From Chloroflexota bacterium (GTDB lineage Bacteria > Chloroflexota > Limnocylindria > Limnocylindrales > CSP1-4): a stretch of 8,233 nt of DNA. The position numbers and the translations under genes are program-made. Position 1 is the stretch's first letter. Each line of letters begins with the position of its first letter. The stretch covers positions 24,535 to 32,767 of the forward strand of contig VBFZ01000172.1 in NCBI GenBank assembly GCA_005880805.1, in the 5' to 3' direction. Shown one piece after another: positions 1 to 6,135 of this stretch. Under the pieces are notes generated by a model, which was given only the letters and a program-made list of their open reading frames with translations, was not told the DNA's origin and ran no database searches.

Positions 1-882
1 GGCGGCAAGGGCATGCGAATGGTTCGCTCGCCGCGCGAGCTCGAGGCTGCGATCACGATCTGCCGCTCGGAAGCACGGGCGGCGTTCGGCGACGACTCGC
101 TGTACATGGAGAAATGGCTCGAGGACAACCGCCACGTCGAGGTCCAGGTCGCGGTGGACCGATACGGGCACGGCGTCCACCTCGGCGAGCGCGACTGCTC
201 CGTTCAGCGGCGGCACCAGAAGATCGTCGAGGAGGCGCCGACGCCGGCCCTCTCGCCGGCCGCTCGCGCCGAGCTCTCCGAGCGTGCGATCCGGGCGGTG
301 CTGACAGCGGGCTACGAGAACGTCGGCACGCTCGAGTTCCTGGTCGACCGGGAGGGCAACTTCTACTTCATCGAGATCAACTGCCGCATCCAGGTGGAGC
401 ACCCGGTGACGGAGATGCTGACCGGCATCGACATTGTGGCAGCCCAGATCCGGATCGCCGCCGGGGAGCCCCTTGGCCTGACCCAGTCCGAGATCGTGCC
501 CCGTGGCCACGCGATCGAGTTCCGGATCAACGCCGAGGATGCCGGCGCGGACTTCCGGCCCCAGGCGGGCCTGGTCGAGCGCTTCATGTCGCCGGGCGGG
601 CCGGGCGTGCGCGTCGACACGCACGTCTACTCCGGCTACGAGGTGCCGCCCTACTACGACTCCCTGCTTGCCAAGCTGATCGTGTGGGGTCCGGACCGGC
701 CAACGGCCATCGCGCGGAGCCGCGTCGCGCTGGACGAGCTGCTCGTGGACGGGCTCATCACGAACGTGCCGATCCACCAGGCGCTGCTCGCGAACGAGGC
801 GTTCCTCGAGGGACGGATGACGACCAACCTCCTGGATCGGGTCGGCGGAGCGGCATTCCTGGCCGCGGCCGCCCGGACGTGA
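1..882 (+). CDS. accC: Biotin carboxylase subunit of acetyl-CoA carboxylase (3' part; 5' end outside window)
   Basis: ATP-grasp enzyme that carboxylates biotin on the carrier protein, using ATP and bicarbonate, in the first step of malonyl-CoA synthesis. The frame is open from base 1, so 293 residues are visible; the family is about 450 long, so roughly 160 N-terminal residues are missing. Visible in order: the glycine-rich ATP loop GGKGMR (residues 1-6), GERDCSVQRRHQK with the ATP/bicarbonate-site residues (about 62-74), EINCRIQVEHPVTEM (about 125-139) holding the catalytic Glu/Asn/Arg and Gln-Val-Glu, GPGVR carrying the conserved biotin-site Arg, and the C-terminal YYDSLLAKLIVWG block. It ends at a TGA without a biotinyl domain, so it is a free-standing AccC rather than a propionyl- or pyruvate-carboxylase fusion. 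Cys replaces the Thr of E. coli NTR in the catalytic strand. Its partner accB lies about 2.7 kb downstream rather than adjacent. Confidence 0.95.
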   Translation, partial: GGKGMRMVRSPRELEAAITICRSEARAAFGDDSLYMEKWLEDNRHVEVQVAVDRYGHGVHLGERDCSVQRRHQKIVEEAPTPALSPAARAELSERAIRAVLTAGYENVGTLEFLVDREGNFYFIEINCRIQVEHPVTEMLTGIDIVAAQIRIAAGEPLGLTQSEIVPRGHAIEFRINAEDAGADFRPQAGLVERFMSPGGPGVRVDTHVYSGYEVPPYYDSLLAKLIVWGPDRPTAIARSRVALDELLVDGLITNVPIHQALLANEAFLEGRMTTNLLDRVGGAAFLAAAART

Positions 883-900
883 CCCGAATCGGCCCACGCC

Positions 901-959
901 CCCGCCGGACCGTCGCGCGTCGACGTGCAACTCTGCAACGAGTTGTCGCTCGCGGCGGG
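901..959. other. Nested inverted repeat in the accC-fabZ gap
   Basis: The 121-bp gap between accC and fabZ holds two nested complementary pairs. The outer arms are CCCGCCG (901-907) and CGGCGGG (953-959), a perfect 7-bp match. The inner arms are GCAACTC (927-933) and GAGTTGT (940-946), which pair over 7 bp with one G-U pair around a 6-base loop. No T-run follows, so it does not look like a standard intrinsic terminator. It could be an RNA structure, an mRNA-processing or attenuation element, or a palindromic operator (CAACTC-6-GAGTTG). The pairing is seen in the sequence; the role is unknown, and GC-rich DNA yields such pairs by chance. Confidence 0.3.
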
Positions 960-1003
960 CTTCGCACGGCAAACTGCCACGTGACCATGAGACCGAACGA
1001 CCG

Positions 1004-1564
1004 ATGACCGACGTCGCCGAGCCCACCGCGACCGCCGAGCCCACCGGGACCGCCGAGCCCACCGGGACCGCCGAGCCCACCGGGACCGCCCAGCCCGCTG
1101 GCCGCCCGTCGGCAGGGCCGGTCCACACGGCGCGTGAGATCCAGGACCTCATTCCGCACCGCTGGCCGTTCCTGCTCGTCGACCGGATCGTCGAGTACGA
1201 CGCCGACGCCCACCGCATCGTAGGGTCGAAGGCCGTGACCGCAACGGAGTGGTTCTTCCAGGGCCACTTTCCTGGCCTCCCCGTCATGCCCGGCGTCCTG
1301 CAGATCGAGGCCCTTGCCCAGACGATGGCCGTCTACGTCGCCAAGCAGGAAGGGTTCGGTGACAGGATCGGCTTGTTCGCGGGCATCGAGGGCTGCCGCT
1401 TCAAGCGCGTCGTTTCGCCGGGCGACACGCTCCGCCTCGAGGTCAGGATGGAGAAGCTCGGGCGCCGGTTCGGACGGGGCAGGGCAGTCGCCAGCGTCGA
1501 CGGCGAAGTCGCCTGCGAGGCCACCCTCAGCTTCATCATCCCGGACGCTTCGGTGATGCGCTGA
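1004..1564 (+). CDS. fabZ: 3-hydroxyacyl-ACP dehydratase FabZ with a repeat-bearing N-terminal tail
   Basis: Cytoplasmic hot-dog-fold enzyme that dehydrates (3R)-hydroxyacyl-ACP to trans-2-enoyl-ACP in elongation. The 186 aa are longer than the usual 140-160. The catalytic core starts near residue 41 with IQDLIPHRWPFLLVDRI (46-62), followed by GHFPGLPVMPGVLQIEALAQ (87-106). His88 and Glu102 are the catalytic pair; Glu rather than Asp marks FabZ over FabA. The FKRVVSPGDTL block (133-143) is also typical. The extra length is an N-terminal tail of about 40 residues containing four hexapeptides of the form EPTxTA. ATG 1004 is chosen because no ATG or GTG start lies in frame between the tail and the core; only weak purine-rich sequence precedes it. 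The stop overlaps the next start by one base (TGATG). Confidence 0.95.
   Translation: MTDVAEPTATAEPTGTAEPTGTAEPTGTAQPAGRPSAGPVHTAREIQDLIPHRWPFLLVDRIVEYDADAHRIVGSKAVTATEWFFQGHFPGLPVMPGVLQIEALAQTMAVYVAKQEGFGDRIGLFAGIEGCRFKRVVSPGDTLRLEVRMEKLGRRFGRGRAVASVDGEVACEATLSFIIPDASVMR
1019..1090 (+). repeat. Four tandem 18-bp units inside the 5' end of fabZ
   Basis: Four head-to-tail copies of an 18-base unit (1019-1036, 1037-1054, 1055-1072, 1073-1090) beginning GAGCCCACC. Copies 2-4 are identical and copy 1 differs by one base (C for G at the eleventh position). Because 18 is a multiple of three, the frame is kept and each unit encodes Glu-Pro-Thr-Gly-Thr-Ala, with Ala for Gly in copy 1. A degenerate fifth start (Gln-Pro-Ala-Gly) follows. 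Near-perfect identity suggests recent slippage, so copy number may vary between strains. Confidence 0.95.
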
Positions 1565-2307
1565 TGCCGCGACTCGCGGTGCTCTCCGACGTCCACGGCA
1601 ACGCCCCGGCCCTTGCAGCCGTGCGGAAGGCGATCAAGGCGGCCAGACCGGACACCATCCTGATCGCTGGTGACCATGTCCTGCATGGCCCCGATCCGGT
1701 CGAAGCCGTCGACGGGATCCGGGAGATGGAAGAGGCGGGCGCGATCGTCGTCCAGGGCAACACGGACGTCGCGGTGGCCGATTTCGACTATTCGGCGGCC
1801 TTCCCCTGGATGACGGAAGGTGTCCCCGAATCCATCCAGGCAGCCTCGCAGTGGGCAAACGAGCAGCTCGGCGAGGAGCGCCTGGACTGGCTCCGGCGCC
1901 TGCCCGCGGAACGCCGCGTTCGGCTCGATGACACGCTCGTGCTGGTCTGCCACGCCTCGCCCGGCTCGCAGACGTCCGGCTTCGATCGCGACCTGGATCC
2001 CTCGGTGACGATCGAGCACGCGGCACGGACCGACGCCCAGGTCATCTGCTGCGGGCACACCCACCAGCCAGAGGTCCGCGACCTGGGCTGGAAGACGATC
2101 GTCAACGACGGCTCGGCGGGCTACGTGTTCGATGGTGATCCGACGGCCTCGTGGGCCCTCCTCGACATCAAGGACGGTGAGGTCACCGCCGAGATCAGGC
2201 GCGCCGAGTTCGACCTCATGGCCGTCAGCGAGGCACTCTCGCGCCGCGGCCTGCCCGGCGACATCTACCGCGCCGCGACGGTGCGAACCGGGAAGCTCGT
2301 GAGATGA
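1564..2307 (+). CDS. Calcineurin-like metallophosphoesterase (YfcE/MJ0936-type)
   Basis: Small two-metal phosphoesterase of 247 aa; the substrate cannot be told from sequence, and relatives include phosphodiesterases and phosphatases. The family motifs appear in order: SDVHGN (8-13, Asp9 and His11), GDHVLHGPDP (36-45, Asp37), VQGNTD (63-68, Asn66), VCHASPG (128-134, His130) and GHTHQP (164-169, His165 and His167). All expected metal ligands are present. The GNHD motif reads GNTD, so the His that often assists catalysis is Thr, a change also found in other small members of this superfamily. No signal peptide or membrane segment is visible, so it is probably cytoplasmic. It sits between fabZ and fabF with 1-base and 4-base overlaps, so it is co-translated with the lipid genes. 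A role in acyl-ACP/phosphopantetheine or nucleotide turnover is conceivable but is only inference from position. Confidence 0.88.
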   Translation: MPRLAVLSDVHGNAPALAAVRKAIKAARPDTILIAGDHVLHGPDPVEAVDGIREMEEAGAIVVQGNTDVAVADFDYSAAFPWMTEGVPESIQAASQWANEQLGEERLDWLRRLPAERRVRLDDTLVLVCHASPGSQTSGFDRDLDPSVTIEHAARTDAQVICCGHTHQPEVRDLGWKTIVNDGSAGYVFDGDPTASWALLDIKDGEVTAEIRRAEFDLMAVSEALSRRGLPGDIYRAATVRTGKLVR

Positions 2308-3569
2308 GCGAAGGCGCCAGGCGACGCGTCGTCGTCACCGGCATGGGCGCGGTCACCCCCCTCGGGAACGACGTCGCCAAAACCTGGGAGGGCCTCCTCG
2401 CCGGGCGGTCGGGCATCCGGACGATCCAGGCCTTCGATCCCGGCCGCGTCCCGAGTCGCGTGGGCGGCGAGGTGGTCGACTTCGATGCCTCGGGCGTCCT
2501 CGACCGCAAGGATCTGCGCCGGACCGACCGATACATCCAGTTCGGGCTCGTGGTCAGTCGACAGGCGATGGACCAGGCGGGCCTCCCGCAGCGCGTCGAA
2601 GACGAGCTGGCGGAGCGAACCGGCGTCATCCTCGGGACCGGCCTGGGCGGCGTCCTGACGCTGTTCGACAACGTGATGACCTACATGGAGCGCGGCCCGG
2701 ACCGCATCGGGCCGTTCATGATCCCGATGGGCATCCCGAACGTGGGCGCCGGCCAGGTGGCTATCAGCTTCGGACCGCTGGGGCCCAACTTCACAACGGT
2801 CTCCGCGTGCGCGACCGGCGGCCACGCGATCGGCGAGGCGTTCGAGACGATTCGCCGATCGGACGCGGACGTGATGATCGCCGGCGGCAGCGAGGCCGGC
2901 TTCCACGAATCACTGGTCGGCGGCTTCTGCGCGATGAAGGCACTCTCCACCCACTACAACGACACGCCGGAGGCCGCATCGCGCCCGTTCGACAAGGGTC
3001 GCGACGGCTTCGTGTTCGCCGAGGGCGCGGCGGCGGTCGTGCTGGAGGAGCTCGATCACGCGCTCGCGCGCGGGGCGGAGCCACTGGCCGAACTCATCGG
3101 CTACGGCGCGACCGCGGACGCCTCCCACATCACCCTGCCGGCTCCGGGCGGAATCGGGGCGGTGCGCGCCGCTCGGCGCGCGCTCGAGAAGGCCGGCATC
3201 GAGGCGACCGAGATCGAGCACGTCAACGCGCACGCCACCTCGACCCCGGAGGGCGACCGGGCCGAGCTGCAGGCAATCCGCACGATCTTCGGCGACCACG
3301 CGGAGAAAGTCGCGATCACGGCCAACAAGTCGATGATCGGCCACACCCTCGGGGCGGCGGGCGCCATCGAGGCCGTGGCCACGATCATGGCGATCCGCAG
3401 CGGCTGCGTCCCGCCGACGATCAACCTCACGGATCCCGACGAGGCGGCTGCCGGCCTCGATCTCACGCCGGGCCGCGCGAGCTCGCGGAACATCACCACC
3501 GCACTCTCGAACTCGTTCGGGTTCGGCGGGCAGAACGCTGCCCTCATCTTCCGGCGCTGGAACGACTGA
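2304..3569 (+). CDS. fabF: 3-oxoacyl-ACP synthase II (beta-ketoacyl-ACP synthase)
   Basis: Elongating condensing enzyme that joins malonyl-ACP to acyl-ACP with loss of CO2. The 421 aa are close to the usual 410-420. The N-terminus VVVTGMGAVTPLGND (9-23) is typical. The catalytic set is complete: nucleophile Cys169 in VSACATGGHAIGEA, His310 in HVNAHATSTPEGD, Lys342 in NKSMIGHTLGAAGA, and His347. The C-terminal SNSFGFGGQNAALIF glycine-rich loop (402-416) is intact. The Cys-His-His pattern separates it from FabH, and the PFMIPMGIPN segment (137-146) is FabF-like. ATG 2304 overlaps the preceding TGA by four bases, with GGAAG at 2291-2295 as a likely ribosome-binding site. Confidence 0.97.
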   Translation: MSEGARRRVVVTGMGAVTPLGNDVAKTWEGLLAGRSGIRTIQAFDPGRVPSRVGGEVVDFDASGVLDRKDLRRTDRYIQFGLVVSRQAMDQAGLPQRVEDELAERTGVILGTGLGGVLTLFDNVMTYMERGPDRIGPFMIPMGIPNVGAGQVAISFGPLGPNFTTVSACATGGHAIGEAFETIRRSDADVMIAGGSEAGFHESLVGGFCAMKALSTHYNDTPEAASRPFDKGRDGFVFAEGAAAVVLEELDHALARGAEPLAELIGYGATADASHITLPAPGGIGAVRAARRALEKAGIEATEIEHVNAHATSTPEGDRAELQAIRTIFGDHAEKVAITANKSMIGHTLGAAGAIEAVATIMAIRSGCVPPTINLTDPDEAAAGLDLTPGRASSRNITTALSNSFGFGGQNAALIFRRWND

Positions 3570-3604
3570 TCGCGACCGTGGACGAAGGCACCGGCGAGGA
3601 GTCC

Positions 3605-4156
3605 ATGGCTGCCCCGGATCCCGTCACGGGTTCGCCGGCGGGCGCCGCGGCCGAGGTCGAGCCCATTCCCGCTCTGATGCCGACCGACCACGGTGATGCC
3701 TCACTCCTGGCGCTGCTCGATCGGCTGACGGATCTCCTGGAACGCAGCGATCTATCCGAGCTCGAGGTCGAAGCCGGCGGAACGGGCCTCGTTCTGCGCA
3801 AACCGTCGGCCATCGCGGCGGCTGCCCCGGTGGCTGGAGGGCAGATTGCAGCTGCCGCATCGGTCCCTGTCGCAACTCCCCGCGGGGGCACCCAGGCCCC
3901 AGCGGACGCGCCGAGCAGGCCATCGGTCAAAGCCCCGCTGACGGGGATCTTCTATGCATCGCCCGCGCCCGGCTCGGCACCTTACGTCCAGGTCGGTTCG
4001 GAGATCGCCGTCGGGACGGTCATCGGGCTGATCGAGGCCATGAAGCTGTTCAACGAGATCAAGTCCGACATCCCAGGCCGTGTCGCACGGATGGTCGCCG
4101 AGAGCGGCACGTTGGTGAAGGCCAAGCAACCGTTGATCGAGGTGGACCCCCTGTGA
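3605..4156 (+). CDS. accB: Biotin carboxyl carrier protein of acetyl-CoA carboxylase
   Basis: Carries the biotin that AccC carboxylates and that the carboxyltransferase then uses to make malonyl-CoA. At 183 aa it is slightly longer than the usual 150-165. Domains: a variable N-terminal stretch (1-30); a helical/beta segment LLALLDRLTDLLERSDLSEL (34-53) continuing to LVLRK, matching the AccB N-terminal region; an Ala/Pro-rich flexible linker (about 67-108); and the biotinyl domain (109-183). The domain includes the AccB thumb (YASPAPGSAPYVQVG) and EAMKL with biotinylated Lys147. ATG 3605 is preferred because GAGGAG lies at 3596-3601, although the 3-base gap to the ATG is short. GTG 3578 in the same frame, which would add nine residues, has no such site. 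A 35-bp gap follows fabF, and the TGA overlaps the fabH GTG. Confidence 0.95.
   Translation: MAAPDPVTGSPAGAAAEVEPIPALMPTDHGDASLLALLDRLTDLLERSDLSELEVEAGGTGLVLRKPSAIAAAAPVAGGQIAAAASVPVATPRGGTQAPADAPSRPSVKAPLTGIFYASPAPGSAPYVQVGSEIAVGTVIGLIEAMKLFNEIKSDIPGRVARMVAESGTLVKAKQPLIEVDPL
4139..4144 (+). promoter_or_regulatory. Ribosome-binding site supporting the GTG start of fabH
   Basis: GAGGTG inside the last codons of accB, 8 bases before GTG 4153. It supports the GTG as the fabH start. The nearby ATG at 4157-4159 is out of frame with FabH. Confidence 0.65.
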
Positions 4157-5379
4157 ATGCCCGCAATGGCGCGCGACCTGGTCGCCGCTACGCCCACGTG
4201 ATCGGCTGGGGAAGCTATGCGCCATCGCAGGTCCTCACGAACGCCGACCTCGAGCGGATGGTCGACACCTCCGACGAGTGGATCGTCTCGCGCACCGGCA
4301 TTCGCGAGCGACGAGTCGCCGCCGCTCACGAGACGACCGCCTCGATGGCCGCCGTTGCTTCCCTCAGGGCGATCCGCACGGCCGGGGTCGAGCCGACCGA
4401 CATCGACGTCATCCTGCTGGCAACGCTCACGCCTGACTACTGGATGCCCTCGACTGCCGCGCTTGTGAAAGAGGCGATCGGCAACACGAAGGCAGCCGCC
4501 ATGGATGTCGCTGCGGCGTGCTCCGGGTTCGTCTACGCGTACGCGACCGCGCAGGCCTACATCACGAGCGGGATGGCCACGAACGTGCTGGTGATCGGCG
4601 CGGAGACGCTCACGCGCTTCCTGGACTACTCCGACCGGAATACCTGCATCCTGTTCGGCGACGGCGCGGGAGCCGTTGTACTGGGCGCATCCGAGAAGCC
4701 GGGCGGGGGCCTGGGAATCGAGCTCACGACCGAGCCCGAGGGCGCCTACATGATCTGGCTGCCTGCCGGCGGGGCGAAGCGGCCTCCCTCGCTCGAGAGC
4801 GTTGCCCGTGGCGAGCACTACGTCCGGATGGAAGGCAAGGAGACGTACCGGTTCGCGACCCGGACGCTGGCCTCCACGGCGCTGACCGCCGTCGAGCACG
4901 CGGGGCTGAATGCCTCCGACATCGACCTGTTCATCCCGCACCAGGCCAACATCCGCATCATCGAGGCGGTGGCGAAGGGCCTGAGCCTGCCGATGGAGCG
5001 AATGTTCGTCAACCTCGACAAATACGGGAACACATCCGCGGCATCCGTGCCGATCGCCCTGGCCGAGGCAGTCAACCAGGGGCGCGTCGCGGTCGGGGAC
5101 CGGATCGTGATCGTCGCTTTCGGTGCCGGCTTTACGAGTGGAGCCGTGGCCATCGAATGGACTGCGGATCCCGCTCGAGGCCGGGCGGGTGAGGCTGCCG
5201 TCCAGCCGGAAGACGTCCACGTGCGCTTGCCGGTCGACTGGGATTCGGTCGACCCCATCCCCGAGGCCCTGGCCGCCGTCCTGGGTCGGCCGGTCGCGCC
5301 CGGTGTCGAGGTGCCGCTCGACGACGTCGTGCCCGGTGAGCCCGAGCACGCCAGCCGGAAGACGGAGGTGGGCGTTTGA
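4153..5379 (+). CDS. fabH: 3-oxoacyl-ACP synthase III with a C-terminal extension
   Basis: Initiating condensing enzyme that joins an acyl-CoA primer to malonyl-ACP. Conserved blocks: VIGWGSYAPSQVLTN (16-30), DEWIVSRTGIRERR (41-54) with the CoA-contacting region, Cys123 in DVAAACSGFVYA, His263 in IPHQANIRII, and Asn293 in KYGNTSAASVP; the Cys-His-Asn triad is that of FabH. The FGAGFTSG loop (323-330) closes the core at about residue 336. The total of 408 aa exceeds the usual 310-340 because of a tail of about 72 residues rich in Asp, Glu, Pro and Val (337-408) with no motif I recognise. Third positions in the tail stay G/C-rich, as in the core, so it looks like genuine coding sequence. The gene starts at GTG (overlapping the accB stop as GTGA) and ends overlapping the fabG TTG. 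Primer preference, straight or branched, cannot be judged. Confidence 0.95.
   Translation: MNARNGARPGRRYAHVIGWGSYAPSQVLTNADLERMVDTSDEWIVSRTGIRERRVAAAHETTASMAAVASLRAIRTAGVEPTDIDVILLATLTPDYWMPSTAALVKEAIGNTKAAAMDVAAACSGFVYAYATAQAYITSGMATNVLVIGAETLTRFLDYSDRNTCILFGDGAGAVVLGASEKPGGGLGIELTTEPEGAYMIWLPAGGAKRPPSLESVARGEHYVRMEGKETYRFATRTLASTALTAVEHAGLNASDIDLFIPHQANIRIIEAVAKGLSLPMERMFVNLDKYGNTSAASVPIALAEAVNQGRVAVGDRIVIVAFGAGFTSGAVAIEWTADPARGRAGEAAVQPEDVHVRLPVDWDSVDPIPEALAAVLGRPVAPGVEVPLDDVVPGEPEHASRKTEVGV
5364..5369 (+). promoter_or_regulatory. Ribosome-binding site deciding the TTG start of fabG
   Basis: GGAGGT within the last codons of fabH, 6 bases before TTG 5376. This near-perfect Shine-Dalgarno, with the FabG family N-terminus beginning at once after it, fixes the unusual TTG start and the TTGA overlap with the fabH stop. 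Confidence 0.8.
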
Positions 5380-6125
5380 TCGATCTGTCGGGCAAGTCGG
5401 CGGTCGTCACCGGCGGCTCGCGGGGGCTCGGCCGCGCGATCGCCCTTCGGCTGGCCCGGCAGGGCGCCGAGGTCGCGTTCAGCTACCGCGGCAACGAGGC
5501 TGCGGCAAAGGAGACGGTCGCCGGGATCGAGGGCGCCGGCCGGAAGGCGCTCGCGATTCAGGCCGACGTCACCGATCCGGCCGCCGCGGAGGCGCTGATC
5601 AAGGCCGCGATCGAGGCGTTTGGCAAGGTCGACATCCTCGTCAACAACGCCGGTATCACCCGCGACGACCTGATCATGCGGATGAGCCTCGAGAACTGGC
5701 GCGACGTCCTCGAGACGAACCTCTTTGGGGCGTTCTACACGATCAAGGCTGTGACTCGGCCGATGCTCAAGGCGCGGGGCGGCCGGATCGTGAACATCAC
5801 GTCGGTCTCCGGCCAGGCCGGGCAGATGGGGCAGGCCAACTATTCCTCGGCGAAAGCCGGCTTGATCGGGCTGACGAAGGCGACAGCACGCGAGCTTGCC
5901 TCGCGCGGAATCACGTGCAATGCCGTGGCGCCCGGCTTCGTCCTGACCGAGCTGACACAGGATCTGCCCGAGGCGCTCAAGGCCGAGCTCACGGCGCGGA
6001 CGCCGCTCGGGCGGTTCGGCACGGCCGAGGAAGTCGCCGACGCGGTGGCTTTTCTCGCCTCCGACGAGGCGGGATTCATCACTGGGCAGGTGCTCGCCGT
6101 CGACGGCGGCCTCGTGATGATGTAA
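5376..6125 (+). CDS. fabG: 3-oxoacyl-ACP reductase (short-chain dehydrogenase)
   Basis: Reduces 3-oxoacyl-ACP to (3R)-hydroxyacyl-ACP, probably with NADPH. The 249 aa are the normal family length. Classical SDR features: cofactor loop TGGSRGLG (12-19), with Arg17 and the nearby basic pattern favouring NADPH; ADVTD (64-68); NNAG (90-93); Asn115 in ETNLFGAF; Ser143 in ITSVSG; and YSSAK with Tyr156 and Lys160. The Ser-Tyr spacing of 13 matches E. coli FabG. The C-terminal VDGGLVMM ending is typical of FabG. The start is TTG 5376, overlapping the fabH stop by four bases. Position in the operon makes FabG far more likely than another SDR dehydrogenase. Confidence 0.95.
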   Translation: MIDLSGKSAVVTGGSRGLGRAIALRLARQGAEVAFSYRGNEAAAKETVAGIEGAGRKALAIQADVTDPAAAEALIKAAIEAFGKVDILVNNAGITRDDLIMRMSLENWRDVLETNLFGAFYTIKAVTRPMLKARGGRIVNITSVSGQAGQMGQANYSSAKAGLIGLTKATARELASRGITCNAVAPGFVLTELTQDLPEALKAELTARTPLGRFGTAEEVADAVAFLASDEAGFITGQVLAVDGGLVMM

Positions 6126-6135
6126 TCCTCGGGCG

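Noticed and set aside
125..139. Cys for Thr in the biotin carboxylase catalytic strand (NCR rather than NTR; residue numbers within the partial protein)
   Set aside because: The catalytic Asn and Arg on either side are intact and this middle position varies among carboxylases, so it does not suggest loss of function.
883..1003. Internal promoter before fabZ
   Set aside because: TTGTCG at 943-948 resembles a -35 box, but no acceptable -10 sequence lies at the right distance.
114..1007. Long + strand frame overlapping accC
   Set aside because: The Arg/Pro/Gly-rich translation is an out-of-frame reading of accC; only its last few codons near fabZ were kept, as a speculative leader.
1019..1090. 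CRISPR-like array
   Set aside because: The 18-bp units are directly contiguous without spacers and keep the fabZ reading frame; this is a coding tandem repeat.
2807..3604. Upstream extension of the accB frame across fabF
   Set aside because: This part is an out-of-frame, Arg-rich reading of fabF; AccB homology begins only after ATG 3605.
3982..5349. Very long open frame on the - strand opposite accB/fabH
   Set aside because: It is antisense to two genes with complete catalytic motifs, its translation is rich in Arg/Gly/His/Asp with no family signature, and long antisense frames are expected in GC-rich coding DNA.
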